Below, piece by piece: positions 18,231 to 28,088 of a stretch of DNA of 64,000 bases; position 1 is the first letter of the stretch, and each line of letters begins with the position of its first letter. The stretch is from positions 1 to 64,000 of the forward strand of contig CAWBCW010000027.1 in assembly GCA_963787345.1 (NCBI GenBank). The letters are read 5' to 3'. A model generated the notes under the pieces. It was not told where the DNA came from, ran no database searches, and worked only from the letters and a program-made list of their open reading frames with translations. Source of the stretch: Bacillus_BD sp963787345. Its GTDB lineage: Bacteria; Bacillota; Bacilli; Bacillales; Cytobacillaceae. The position numbers were made by a program, and so were the translations under genes.

Positions 18231-18705
18231 CTTCCATCCATTCCCTTCTCACTTCTGCATAGCTTGTCGGAGTTTCATATAGACGTACAAATTCAACACG
18301 TGCACCGTTATACTGACTCTTTCTTTCACCTTTTTGAAGTGCATCTGACATTTGCTCATATATCCAAACAACCATATTTTCAGCAGTCGTATTCATAGCC
18401 GGTAACGTTTCATTTAAATATCTATGATCAAGATATACCTCAATTTCTGATTTCCAAATCTCTTTAATATCACCAAAATCAATCATGATTCCACGCTCAT
18501 CCACAAAACCACTTATGCCAAATACCACACGATAAGTATGCCCATGGAGATTTTTACATTTTCCATCATAGGCATGAAGATGATGAGCTGCATCAAAAGT
18601 AAATTCTTTACTAACCAATACTCGTTTTTGATGGTACTTTAACTGATTCTGTTCAATATCTTCACCCAGTTTTTGGAGCTTTTCAACAATACGAAATCCA
18701 AACAT
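18223..18705 (-). CDS. queD: 6-carboxytetrahydropterin synthase QueD
   Basis: This enzyme makes 6-carboxy-5,6,7,8-tetrahydropterin from 7,8-dihydroneopterin triphosphate. The 160-residue protein carries the zinc-binding His cluster and catalytic Cys in FDAAHHLHAYDGKCKNLHGHTY (split across residues about 38-57), plus MIDFGDIK and the YLDHRYLN segment. The ATG at 18705 is preceded by AAAGGGG at good spacing. The N-terminal extension before KEFTFDAAHH is longer than in minimal QueD proteins. It is the first gene after the preQ1 riboswitch; queC and queF, often in the same operon in Bacillus, are absent here. Confidence 0.95.
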   Translation of the reverse strand: MFGFRIVEKLQKLGEDIEQNQLKYHQKRVLVSKEFTFDAAHHLHAYDGKCKNLHGHTYRVVFGISGFVDERGIMIDFGDIKEIWKSEIEVYLDHRYLNETLPAMNTTAENMVVWIYEQMSDALQKGERKSQYNGARVEFVRLYETPTSYAEVRREWMEVE

Positions 18706-18943
18706 TTCGATACCCCTTTCTTACATTTAAAGTTTTTAACCACATCAATGAATGATCGTTAATAAATTGTTAATCCATCACTCTTTTTTTCTATCATTTT
18801 ATTTCAGTCCTATATGTTGCTTTTAATCAAACATAACAATGATTTCATTGGCCTAACCAAGCTGGGTGGGTGTACAATCTTTACCCCTCTAAACCCAAGG
18901 ATCCTTTTATCTATCTACTTGTAAGAACACTTCCTTTAAAAAT
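18706..18943 (-). other. Leader gap between preQ1 terminator and queD
   Basis: About 240 bp of AT-rich sequence separate the riboswitch terminator from queD. No ORF of note and no recognisable queC remnant was found by eye. Confidence 0.4.
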
Positions 18944-18979
18944 GAAAAACAGTCCTACTAAAGAGCGTAGAACTGTTCC
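18944..18979 (-). terminator. preQ1-controlled terminator
   Basis: Immediately after the aptamer on the minus strand, AACAGTTCTAC and GTAGGACTGTT form a stem followed by TTTTC. This is the expected off-switch of a transcriptional preQ1-I riboswitch. Confidence 0.85.
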
Positions 18980-18980
18980 T

Positions 18981-19014
18981 CCTTAGTTTTTTATAGAGGG
19001 TAGCTAGAACCTCT
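18981..19014 (-). promoter_or_regulatory. PreQ1-I riboswitch of queD-queE
   Basis: The minus strand reads AGAGGTTCTAGCTA, then CCCTCTATAAAAAACTAAGG. It has the P1 stem, the A-rich tail and the pseudoknot partners of the preQ1 class I aptamer, and is nearly identical to the well-known B. subtilis queC leader. It is followed at once by a terminator. Confidence 0.95.
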
Positions 19015-19040
19015 TTGTATATGAGAAATTACATTTTCTA

Positions 19041-19049
19041 ATTATAGCA
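19041..19049 (-). promoter_or_regulatory. Extended -10 promoter of the preQ1 leader
   Basis: The minus strand has TGCTATAAT, an extended -10 element, about 25 bp before the aptamer. A -35 box is weak, as is usual with extended -10 promoters. Confidence 0.6.
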
Positions 19050-19403
19050 TATTTCGTTGGTCCCACTTAACAAAGCTTTGTAAGCCCTCAATTCCCTGCG
19101 TTACTTCTTCCTCTCCGATCAACAAACTCCCCTCATTTATCAATGAAAAAGAAAACATTGATGTTTCATCGTTTTTTAAATAAGGGTAGGCCGTTTAACC
19201 TTTCCTTCATTCTTTTATTACGGAACGAATCTATAAAACTTATCATTCGTTTCACCTCAAGCCGCTATCATACGTATTTCTACTACTTTATGAAGATCTA
19301 CCCATCCTTATTCTTATTATAAATGATCGATCGTTTTAGAATGATTTATTTCTCCACTTCCAGCCAATCTTTACATTCTGATTTGTCTTCCATATTAAAA
19401 TAA

Positions 19404-19453
19404 TATTCAAAAGAGAGTAACCAAAATTAAGGTTACTCTCTTTTGAATAAAAA
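19404..19453. terminator. 18-bp perfect hairpin with T-tract
   Basis: ATTCAAAAGAGAGTAACC pairs perfectly with GGTTACTCTCTTTTGAAT. T-rich sequence follows on both strands. No gene ends just upstream, so it may be left over from a lost gene. The rest of 19,050-19,500 shows no gene. Confidence 0.65.
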
Positions 19454-19502
19454 ATTTATTAATTATGTCACTTCTTTTTCCTTGAACTTGCGCCTTTGCT
19501 AT

Positions 19503-19734
19503 TATCAAATTCGCCTTGGCGTATTTGCGCCCAGATTTTATCGAGCCTGCGAAGGTATTCTTTCCTTTGAAAATCTGTGGCATCCGCCGGAGGCTTTAAC
19601 TGCATTCAGCCAGGGTTTGAACCCCCACTGAATGGTTAAAAAACTTAGCATTCATCTCACCACTTATAGAAGTGAGAGACTTCTGTACCTGTCGCAAGCT
19701 TTCGGTACAAAAACATTTGCTGAATGAAGTTAAA
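19503..19734 (-). repeat. Structured dispersed repeat, copy B
   Basis: This is the same architecture as copy A on the minus strand, ending GGCGAATTTGATA. It has an extra hairpin (GTACC ... GGTAC) near its 5' end that the other copies lack. The block CATCCGCCGGAGGCTTTAAC is shared exactly with copies A and E (plus-strand reading). It ends about 15 bp from the stop of the next gene. Confidence 0.85.
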
Positions 19735-19748
19735 TGATTTTTTCATCG

Positions 19749-20618
19749 TTATTTACACCCCTTCAATTTTAAATCACTATAAAGAGATTCCTCATCAATC
19801 CACCAGCGATTCGTCAAATGATCTCTTTTAAGGATAAAGTGGACCGTCTTTTTTTCTTTTCCTAATTTATCTCTATAAATGTTTAGCCTAGCTGGAGTTT
19901 CAATAAATAATAGTCCATTAACGTCTTTCATCTGTAGCTCTTGGATATTACTAACACTAATATGTGTAATACCGTCTATCAGATTATCAAAACAATTTAT
20001 GCGGTTAGAATCAGAAATAATCAGATTTAATAATGTTTGATCATCCTGATTAACAGCTGCACTAAAAACATTGATAAGTTCATAAGGACTTACAGCAGTT
20101 AAATATTCTTCTAATTTCCCAGCAGCTTTTAAAACCATTAACTTATGTGAGAGATCTTCTTTCTTTAATCCATGGGTAGTACTCCCATAAAAATGAACAC
20201 AAAAATGGCCAGGGAAATTGTTTTTCAAAATCCCCCCGCCATGAGGCATACCGTTCATAGAAGCTGCGATCATTTGATCATTAACTAACACGATAATGGC
20301 TCTCCGTTTCCAGCTCCATTGATCTTTATAGATCTTCTTCATAATCTTAGTATCTTCTTTTGTTAGCGGCTGTACATCAGCATGATGACTGCCAGCCCTT
20401 CTTTGAACTCTAAATTCCAATCCCGTATCAACATCTATGATTGTAAACTTTGTTTTGTTTGGCAAGAGTTGATTTACCTCTTTCCAAGGTAACATTTCGG
20501 TTTTAAAACTTATTGGTGTATCTTCATCCTCCAATTGTTTTGCATAAGTTAAATGATTCATCATCCCAGAAAATATAAAAATCACCACAAGTATGTAACA
20601 GCATCTTTTGTTAATCAT
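19749..20618 (-). CDS. Secreted protein with GHFCVHF motif, function unknown
   Basis: The 289-residue product has an N-terminal signal-like hydrophobic segment (YILVVIFIFSGMM) ending near LTYA. A central domain contains FRVQRRAGSHHADVQPLT, WSWKRRAIIVLV, MNGMPHGGGIL and GHFCVHFYGSTTHG. These blocks form a domain I associate with secreted proteins of spore-forming Firmicutes; clustered His and Cys suggest a catalytic or metal site, but I cannot name it. The C-terminal third (residues about 190-289) is different. It lies downstream of the secreted GH3 gene with its own ribosome site. Confidence 0.65.
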   Translation of the reverse strand: MINKRCCYILVVIFIFSGMMNHLTYAKQLEDEDTPISFKTEMLPWKEVNQLLPNKTKFTIIDVDTGLEFRVQRRAGSHHADVQPLTKEDTKIMKKIYKDQWSWKRRAIIVLVNDQMIAASMNGMPHGGGILKNNFPGHFCVHFYGSTTHGLKKEDLSHKLMVLKAAGKLEEYLTAVSPYELINVFSAAVNQDDQTLLNLIISDSNRINCFDNLIDGITHISVSNIQELQMKDVNGLLFIETPARLNIYRDKLGKEKKTVHFILKRDHLTNRWWIDEESLYSDLKLKGCK

Positions 20619-20747
20619 GTTTCATTCTCCACTGCGTTTTTATGTTATTTTTAAATGGTAAAAAGTAGGGGAACAAAAACGGTCCCCCTCGTTTCTGTTT
20701 TAAGGCACCTTCCAGAAAAATGGAAGATTCCTGATATGTTTTTATTC

Positions 20748-22820
20748 TTATTGATCACCAAATTTAAACCATTTTTTTACTTTTTCTAGAATACCGGAAC
20801 GTTCATCTGTTCCATTTCCATAAGAAAGTCCAAATTTATATGCATAAGCATCTCCATGTTTATTATGATAAACATAGGAAGGATCTTCTCTGAAACCTGG
20901 AACATCACCAGCATCGTTATCAATTGCTTCTTGATTCGCAGGCATTGTAAAAGGTAATTTTCCTGTTGGATTAAATTTTCCGCGAATCATATCAACTAAC
21001 GCTTCTGGCTTCGTTCCAAACGTAGCAATCACAGCCGCAGCATTTGGTTCAATGTTATTGATTAGCCATGGACTTCTCAAATTAATCGCCGTAATCGTTG
21101 GAACTTTTTGCTGGATGCTATTGATTCGGTCGATTTCCGCTATTTCCGTTTCAGGTCCAATTAACAACTGTGGAAATCTTTTTAATAAACTCTGCTTTGG
21201 CTGAAGCAAAATCAATGCATGTGTCGCTTCTTCCAGATTATCCACCATCGTGATTGCGGGATCATGATGGCTAATTTTCCCCTTCAATTTCTGTGTATGT
21301 TCTCCGTTATTTCCTCCAGGAAACACTTCCACAAAAAGCTTGACCCCTGATAGTTTTTCATCATTTAACGGCAATAAATCGTTGTCATTACGTAATAGCA
21401 CAACCGACTTACGATGAGCTTCATCCGCACGCGCTTGTGATCCTGGATCATTGACAACTTTTAATGCTGCTTGCGGGTCTACATACGGATTTTCAAAAAG
21501 ACCAAGCTTCATTATTTCTGTTAATAAGTAAGTAACCGAACGATCGACTCTTTCTTCTTTCACTAAACCGTCGTTCACAGCTTTGATGATTGGCTCTGGA
21601 TTTGCGACTCCTGAGAAAATATTCGTTCCTGCATTTAATGCCTTCGCAAACCTTTCTTCTATAGGTAAATCTAAAGCACCCCAGGCTTTATCCATTACAG
21701 CGCTTGTATCAGAATTAACATAGCCTAAGAACCCAAGCTCTCTTCGCAAATAATCCGTTATGAAGGATTTATTTAAGGCAAAACCGACCTCTTCAAATTG
21801 TTGCTCCGCGCTAAAATGTGGCAAACCTTGTTCTGCACTTTTATTGCTCGGATAAGCATAGTAAGGCATGATGGATGTCGTATCTGCATCAATCGCCGCG
21901 CGAAATGATGGAATATGGTATTTCACTAAACTGCCTTCTGTCGGATAAACATTATATTGACCTTCTTCAAAATGAGGGTCATGCCCCTTCTCTCTTGCTC
22001 CGCCCCCTGGGAAATGTCTAACCGTTGTCGTCACACTGTTCTCGTTTAAAATATCTCCTTGAAAGCCTTTGACAATTCTCCAAATAATATCCGAAATGAT
22101 TTGGGGATCTTCTCCAAAGGTTTCATCAATTCTTGGCCATAGCGGATCGGTTGAGACATCTGCCGAATAGCCATAAAGCTTCCGAATTCCTACAGCACGA
22201 AACTCTTTAGAAGCCATTTTTGCAAAATCTTCAATCAGTTCTAAATCCCTTGTCGCCGCAAGACCCAATGGATCTGGCCAATAGGAAAATTGTCCTAGCG
22301 CCTCAGGATCAACCCCTGCTGGTGTGATCATCGCTCCTGGATGGTTGCGTGGATTTGAAATAATGACAACTGGAATTCCTAACCGGGAATTTTCAGCCGC
22401 TTCTTGAAGCTGGTTATTGTAGCCCGCAATCACATCAGCACTCGGAAATTCACGAAAGATAAAATAACGCGTGCTTTGATCGATCATCTTATTCGGAAGA
22501 ACTAATTTTCCGTCTTTAAACGATGGAAATTCAGGAATCAACAATAAGCCTGCTTTTTCCTCCAGCGTCATTTGTGAAACAAGATCCTTTACACGTTCTT
22601 CATCGGATAACTGCCAATTTTCATAAGGATCAAGCTCACCATTCCCATTTAGATCTTTGAATTCCTTTCCATCTACCGTAATCTTTCCTTTGACACGAAA
22701 TTCTAAAGATGGTACAGGGTTGTCTCTTGTTTGCGCGTTGGCGAGTGGAGTGAACAACGATAAGGTCAGAAACACTGCTAAAGCAGAAGATAACCCTCTC
22801 TTAAGTCTTAAAACCATCAT
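20748..22820 (-). CDS. Secreted glycoside hydrolase family 3 protein
   Basis: The chain is about 690 residues with a Sec signal ending LANAQ, then a calcium-loop-like segment (KDLNGNGELDPYENW) and a GH3 catalytic domain. Visible blocks are RVKDLVSQMTLEEKAGLL, DETFGEDPQIIS and GFLGYVNSDTSAV, whose Asp is the probable nucleophile. A GH3 C-terminal domain follows, with SVVLLRNDNDLLPL. It should hydrolyse beta-glycosides outside the cell. The ATG at 22820 follows AAGGAAGG. Parallel to the GH3 gene at 25.9 kb, but clearly a different subfamily. Confidence 0.88.
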   Translation of the reverse strand: MMVLRLKRGLSSALAVFLTLSLFTPLANAQTRDNPVPSLEFRVKGKITVDGKEFKDLNGNGELDPYENWQLSDEERVKDLVSQMTLEEKAGLLLIPEFPSFKDGKLVLPNKMIDQSTRYFIFREFPSADVIAGYNNQLQEAAENSRLGIPVVIISNPRNHPGAMITPAGVDPEALGQFSYWPDPLGLAATRDLELIEDFAKMASKEFRAVGIRKLYGYSADVSTDPLWPRIDETFGEDPQIISDIIWRIVKGFQGDILNENSVTTTVRHFPGGGAREKGHDPHFEEGQYNVYPTEGSLVKYHIPSFRAAIDADTTSIMPYYAYPSNKSAEQGLPHFSAEQQFEEVGFALNKSFITDYLRRELGFLGYVNSDTSAVMDKAWGALDLPIEERFAKALNAGTNIFSGVANPEPIIKAVNDGLVKEERVDRSVTYLLTEIMKLGLFENPYVDPQAALKVVNDPGSQARADEAHRKSVVLLRNDNDLLPLNDEKLSGVKLFVEVFPGGNNGEHTQKLKGKISHHDPAITMVDNLEEATHALILLQPKQSLLKRFPQLLIGPETEIAEIDRINSIQQKVPTITAINLRSPWLINNIEPNAAAVIATFGTKPEALVDMIRGKFNPTGKLPFTMPANQEAIDNDAGDVPGFREDPSYVYHNKHGDAYAYKFGLSYGNGTDERSGILEKVKKWFKFGDQ

Positions 22821-22954
22821 TTCCTTCCTTTCCTTTATCACCTAAATTTTTCTTTTACTCCTTTACTGTCTCTTTTTAGAGAAAAATTTATCCAAAAAAG
22901 GAAAGGGATTTTCAGGCAAATATGGTCACAGTCCAACGCAACGTTAAACTTTTA

Positions 22955-22988
22955 AAAAACAAGCATCATCAGCTGCTCGTTTTTTCTT
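22955..22988 (-). terminator. Terminator after the SRPBCC gene
   Basis: On the minus strand AACGAGCA pairs with TGCTTGTT and TTTT follows. It lies about 70 bp after the stop of the SRPBCC gene. Confidence 0.65.
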
Positions 22989-23053
22989 ATAAAAGCTTCT
23001 CAAAAGAAACAACTCGTCAAAATATAATCAGAATAAGATAAGATGCCTTCTTC

Positions 23054-23479
23054 TTATTTGCTTGTTTGCTCCGCATATTTTTTGAAATGATCTAAAATCG
23101 CTTGCCATCCTTGTTGCTGTACCTCAATTGGATTCTCCGTTTCAGCATCAAAAGTAACAATAACATCTGTTTTACTTTCTTGTCCTTTAAATGTAATTTC
23201 AACTTTTCTTCCATCACCTAATGTATAAGCAATAACCTCATGTAAGACCACTTCATCATAAATTCCACCAAAATCGAAACCAAAACTACCATCTTTGGCT
23301 TCCATTCTTGAAAGGAACTTTCCACCGACTCTTAAATCATTCTCTGCATATGTGGTGTGCCAATCATCGGAAGCGCTGTTCCATTTGGTTATATGGTTTG
23401 GCTCTGTCCAATAGTTCCAAACCTTTTCTACTGGTATTTGAACGATTGTTTCTACTGAAATTTTCTTACTTGCTTCCAT
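23054..23479 (-). CDS. SRPBCC (AHSA1-like) domain protein
   Basis: The 141-residue protein has the START/AHSA1 layout: ISVETIVQIPVEKVWNYWTEPNHITKWN at the start, DLRVGGKFLSRMEAKDG in the middle, and WQAILDHFKKYAEQ as the C-terminal helix. This fold binds hydrophobic ligands; individual roles vary and cannot be read here. It is monocistronic. The length is normal for the family. Confidence 0.88.
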   Translation of the reverse strand: MEASKKISVETIVQIPVEKVWNYWTEPNHITKWNSASDDWHTTYAENDLRVGGKFLSRMEAKDGSFGFDFGGIYDEVVLHEVIAYTLGDGRKVEITFKGQESKTDVIVTFDAETENPIEVQQQGWQAILDHFKKYAEQTSK

Positions 23480-24013
23480 TTCACTCTACCTTCTTTCCAT
23501 TGCAAATTTTTTTTAGCGATTCATCCACAAATCCAAATGATATGATTCCCTTTTAAATATCATTAAATTCCTAAATGACAATGATTGGCTTCCTCCATTT
23601 CAATTTTCAAAAAAATCTATTTTCTTCCATGTATGTTTCCCAATTAACATAAGGTTTCCACATGCAGCAATAAGACGCTTTAACAGAGAAATGAAAAAGC
23701 CTAATTTCTTGGCATTTATCCCAGAAATCGGGTTTTTTATTTTGAAATTTCCTTAGTTAATAAACAAAACGTAACATATTTATGTGAATTTTAATATTTT
23801 ATACATAATTAACCATATTGTCATAATTATTCACCTTCTATTAAAACAAGTTTAATAAACAACCGGTATGATTTTTAATAGAGAGGATTTTTATGTCAAT
23901 AACCTTCTATGAATGTATGGTTTTGAGATCGCTATTGTCTATTTTAAATTAGTTTGTACATCATCCTCTTAAAGAAACAGCAAAGATACGAACATTGAAA
24001 GGGGAATCGCTTT
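23480..24013. other. Intergenic region with a hairpin
   Basis: 534 bp without a gene. An imperfect stem (CCTAATTTCTTGG against CCCAGAAATCGGG) with TTTTTT lies at about 23,693-23,745 and reads as a plus-strand terminator. The remainder is AT-rich and precedes the phosphoesterase gene. Confidence 0.5.
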
Positions 24014-25740
24014 ATGAAGGATAAAAAACTTATTCATGAGCACGAATCATCTTCACAAGAGGATTTTTATAACAAAGGAATGGACCGCCGCTCCTTTTTA
24101 GGAACAACAACCAAAATGGCTGGGGTTGCCTTAGGTGCATCACTAATCGGCTCACTACCTGGTCTGCCAGTCGATGCTGCTTCACGTTCTTCTGTTATGA
24201 CATCAAATGGAAATAAACCAGATTTGGTTTTTCCTGTCATCAGTGATGTACATATTTATACAGATAATGATCAAAATCTAAACAAATTTAAGACAACATT
24301 GGAACAATTAAATAAAGTGGCACCCAAACAGGATGCATTTGCCATTGTTGGAGACTTAACCGAATATGGGGATGTCCCTCAATATGACAAGCTCATGTCA
24401 GCTTTTAAAACTAGTAAACAATCAAGAACGATTCCATTGATGGTGATGGGAAATCATGATTATTGGAACGGTTTAAGTGTAGCAGACGCTCAGGCCTTAT
24501 TCCTAAATAAAACAGGGATGGAATCCATCTATTTTCATAAGGTAATCAATGGTTATCATTTTATCATGCTAGGTACTGAGGATGGATTAACAGAAGGAAG
24601 ATTTTCTGTGAAACAAATCAATTGGTTAGGTGAACAATTAAAAATCGCAAATGAGGATGATCCGAAGAAACCGATTTTTGTTTTCCACCATCAACCAATG
24701 ACTGGAACGGTTTATGGCAGTGAATGGGGTCTTACTGAAAATCGTGATCTTATGTATGATACATTGAAACCATACCCACAAGTTATTACTTTTTCAGGTC
24801 ATACACATTATCCATTAGATGATCCGAAAATTATTCATCAAGAAGATTTTACAACGTATTGGAACATCTACAGGTGCCTATGTATGGCTGGATGCGGGAA
24901 GAATTCAAGGGGAAGTTCCTGAGGGTGCAGATTTTCTAAACCAAGCACTCATTGTCGAAGTTTATAAAAATAAAGTATTGATCAAGCGACGTGATATTCA
25001 CAAAATGACTGGACGGGTGAACCATTCGAAATTAGTTTACCAGCCAACAAGAATAACTTTAAATATACGGAAAAACGACGAGGACAAAAAAGCTCCTAGT
25101 ATTTTCAAAGGATGCGATGGTTTCAATCGTTCAAAATGAAACAACTGCTTTCAGCTTAAGTGTCATGTTAACACAAGCGAAGGATGACGTTCTTGTCCAT
25201 GATTATAAAATCATTGCAAAACGGGCCGACAACGGAGAAGTCGAAAAGGAACTTTTAGCTTTTTCTGAGTTTTACAGAGATCCTGTTCCAAATCCGTTAA
25301 CATTAACGGTGGATCGACTTAAGCCCAATACCTTATATGAGCTTGAAATTTTCGCATTGGATGCCTACGGCAAAGAAAGTCCAAATTCCTTAAAGGTTTT
25401 AGGAAAAACCATGGAGGGAAAAGACATTTCGATCTCCCTTTCTAAAACACACTTAAATGGCGTCCAAGATACCGTTGAGGTTACCGTCGAAAATGCAAGG
25501 GCACCAAAAAGTGATTGGATTGGGTTATATGAAGTGAGCGAAGAACCTGGAGGTCCTGGTTCAATCTGGTGGATGTGGACAGAAATTAAAGACGGAACTC
25601 TTACTTTTACCTATGATCCAAGTAAAAATATCTATCCTGCTCGCTACAAAGAGGGCTCTACTTATAAACTAATCTACTTCTACGGAAGCGGCTATGATGC
25701 CGTTGCCTCAGCCACCTTTACCGTTGGAAAAGAAGCTTAA
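24014..25740 (+). pseudogene. Tat-exported metallophosphoesterase, multiply frameshifted
   Basis: The frame opens with a twin-arginine signal (DRRSFLG) and a calcineurin-like phosphoesterase domain: SDVHIY, VGDLTEYGD, MGNHDYW and FSGHTHYP provide the metal ligands. The frame breaks near 24,857 (before IGTSTGAYVWLDAGR), near 25,004 (before NDWTGEPFEI), near 25,073 (before DEDKKAPS) and near 25,103 (before FSKDAMVSIVQNE). The last 200 residues are a fibronectin-III-like region. At least four small indels separate these parts, so the gene as written cannot make the full protein. All pieces are collinear, which supports one ancestral gene. Confidence 0.85.
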
Positions 25741-25825
25741 GTAAAGAACATGGGAATGATTCATTCACTCCCTCCTTTCCATTTGGAAGGAAATGCTCTA
25801 AATAAAGATCAAACTTAGGAAAAAC

Positions 25826-25876
25826 GGTGACAGCGTTGATAGGAACTACGCTTGTCACCAGATCCTTTTTGTTCAA
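25826..25876. terminator. Terminator after the phosphoesterase gene
   Basis: GGTGACAGCG pairs with CGCTTGTCACC (one bulge), followed by a CTTTTTG tract on the plus strand. Confidence 0.65.
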
Positions 25877-25937
25877 AGTCTTCTTAACCTCTTTTTATTA
25901 GTTTCTTAATCCTGCGCTGGACTTGCTAATGCTCTAA

Positions 25938-28088
25938 TCATGACGATTTTATTAATTGGAATGACAATGCTTGAACATCTTGGCTGTTCGAACCGATGTA
26001 TGCAATAAATGCACCAGGGTCACTTTTATATTGTAGATCATCATGATGATAGCGCAACTGCTCCTCTGTAAGCGTAAAAGAAACTATTTTTGTCTCATCA
26101 GGCTGCAGCATTACCTTTTTGAAACCTTTCAATTCTTTCACCGGCCGAGCCACTTCCCCTACTGCATCTCCAATATAAAGTTGAACAATTTCCTCTCCCG
26201 CTACATCTCCGACATTAGTTACATCAACGGAGATGGTTAAAGTAGTTCCAACGATCATTGTTTGATCCGACAGCCTTGCATTTTGATATGAAAAAGCAGT
26301 ATAGCTCAAGCCAAATCCAAATGGAAATAAAGGTTCATTTGGAATATCAGAGTACTTTGAAACATACTTCTTCTCTTCTGGCAGCGTGTTTTTGGGACGA
26401 CCTGTACGAAAGTGATTATAATAAATAGGAATCTGTCCAACGAAATAGGGAAAAGTCATGCTTAATTTAGCAGATGGATTCCTTTCTCCCAACAGGAGAT
26501 CTGCTATTGCTGCTCCACCTTCCGTTCCTGGAAACCAGGCTTCTAGAATGGCATCTGCCTCCTCCACTACACCATGAAGGTCAAGCGGGCGCCCATTAAA
26601 AAGAACGACGATCATTGGCTTATTTGCTCTCTTTAACGTTTTAATTAAATCCATTTGAACCTGTGGTAAGCGGATATTTGCTCTGCTTGATGCTTCTCCA
26701 CTCATCTCGGAACTTTCTCCAAGCGCAAGCAAAATGATATCTGCCTTTTCAGCGATTTTTAAGGCAGCCTTTTGTTGTTCGTCTGTTCCTGTTTCAATTC
26801 CACAGCCTTCTGCATAAAGAAGGGAATGGGCCCCTATTTTTTCTTTTAGTCCATCATATAATGGTATCGCATCTTCTTTTGACCCCAACCAGGACCAAGG
26901 ACCTAAAATATCATGGTTCTTCGCAAATGGACCAATAACAGCAATCTTATGCCCCTTTTGAAGAGGAAGGATCCTATTTTTGTTTTGTAAAAGGACGATC
27001 GATTTAACTGCAAGCTCCTGGGAAACTTGGCGATAATACTCACTCATCATGATTTTTCGCTCTAACTCTTCATCCCCACCGCGATAAGGATTTTCAAATA
27101 AACCCAGTTTGGATTTTAATCTTAAAATTCGAAGTACAGCTTCATCGATTAAAGATTCATCAACCTTTTTATTTTTTACTAACGAGCAAAGATTCTTCAC
27201 ATATGCTGAAGACATCATCTCAATATCAACACTGGCTTTAATGGCTTTGTAGGCAGCATCAGCCTCATCCGCTGCAACTCCGTGGGGAATTAGTTCCATA
27301 ACAGATCCCCAATCAGAAATAACGATACCTTCAAACTCCCATTCGTCCCGAAGTAAATCACGCAAGAGTTTCCTATTTCCAGTAGCAGGAATGCCGTTTA
27401 TCGTGTTAAACGAAGACATCACCATTTGGGCGCCTTCCTCAATAGCAGCCTTATAGGCGGGTAAATAATATTCCCGAAGCTGTCTTTCTGACATATCAAC
27501 TGTATTATATTCACGCCCACCTTCAACAGCCCCATACCCAGCAAAGTGCTTGACACAGGCTGCCACCCGGTACGAGTCTTCTTCTAACTCCGATCCTTGG
27601 AATCCACGAACAAAAGCTTTAGCATACTCGCTATTTAAGTATGGGTCTTCTCCAGTTGATTCCATTACTCTTCCCCAGCGTGGATCTCGAACTAAATCAA
27701 CCATCGGAGCGAACGTCACATGGATCCCGGAAACAGATGCTTCCAAAGCAGCGATCTCAGCGCTCTTTTCAGCGAGCTCCAAATCCCATGAACACCCAAT
27801 GGCCAGAGGAATAGGAAAAATTGTCTTAAACCCATGAACAATGTCTGCCATAAATAATAATGGAATTCCGAGCCGATTGTTCTTTAGAAAGGCTTTCTGA
27901 ATATTTTTCGTTTCTCTGGCTCCTGAAGCGCCAATAACAGAACCACTGTTTCGAACAACTTCTTCACTAATCCCTAATTTTGACATTGGACCCGTTACAT
28001 CACCTTTTTCTTTTGATCCTTCAAAAAAACCAGGCACTAATTGAATGAGTTGTGCGACTTTTTCATCCAATGTCATTTGGTTAAGCAA
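25938..28088 (-). CDS. bglX: Glycoside hydrolase family 3 beta-glucosidase, BglX-like
   Basis: The intracellular-type GH3 enzyme has 716 or more residues and no signal peptide. The N-terminal barrel has DEKVAQLIQL, DPRWGRVMESTGEDP, ACVKHFAGYG and GIVISDWGS, whose Asp is the nucleophile. The alpha/beta domain carries SIVLLQNKNRILPL, and a C-terminal fibronectin-III domain follows. A normal start is missing: the strong GAGGAGG (about 28,125) is followed by in-frame VKINEEQLNH with no ATG, GTG or TTG at the right spacing. The first usable codon is the TTG at 28088, which lacks a ribosome site. Confidence 0.88.
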   Translation of the reverse strand: MLNQMTLDEKVAQLIQLVPGFFEGSKEKGDVTGPMSKLGISEEVVRNSGSVIGASGARETKNIQKAFLKNNRLGIPLLFMADIVHGFKTIFPIPLAIGCSWDLELAEKSAEIAALEASVSGIHVTFAPMVDLVRDPRWGRVMESTGEDPYLNSEYAKAFVRGFQGSELEEDSYRVAACVKHFAGYGAVEGGREYNTVDMSERQLREYYLPAYKAAIEEGAQMVMSSFNTINGIPATGNRKLLRDLLRDEWEFEGIVISDWGSVMELIPHGVAADEADAAYKAIKASVDIEMMSSAYVKNLCSLVKNKKVDESLIDEAVLRILRLKSKLGLFENPYRGGDEELERKIMMSEYYRQVSQELAVKSIVLLQNKNRILPLQKGHKIAVIGPFAKNHDILGPWSWLGSKEDAIPLYDGLKEKIGAHSLLYAEGCGIETGTDEQQKAALKIAEKADIILLALGESSEMSGEASSRANIRLPQVQMDLIKTLKRANKPMIVVLFNGRPLDLHGVVEEADAILEAWFPGTEGGAAIADLLLGERNPSAKLSMTFPYFVGQIPIYYNHFRTGRPKNTLPEEKKYVSKYSDIPNEPLFPFGFGLSYTAFSYQNARLSDQTMIVGTTLTISVDVTNVGDVAGEEIVQLYIGDAVGEVARPVKELKGFKKVMLQPDETKIVSFTLTEEQLRYHHDDLQYKSDPGAFIAYIGSNSQDVQALSFQLIKSS

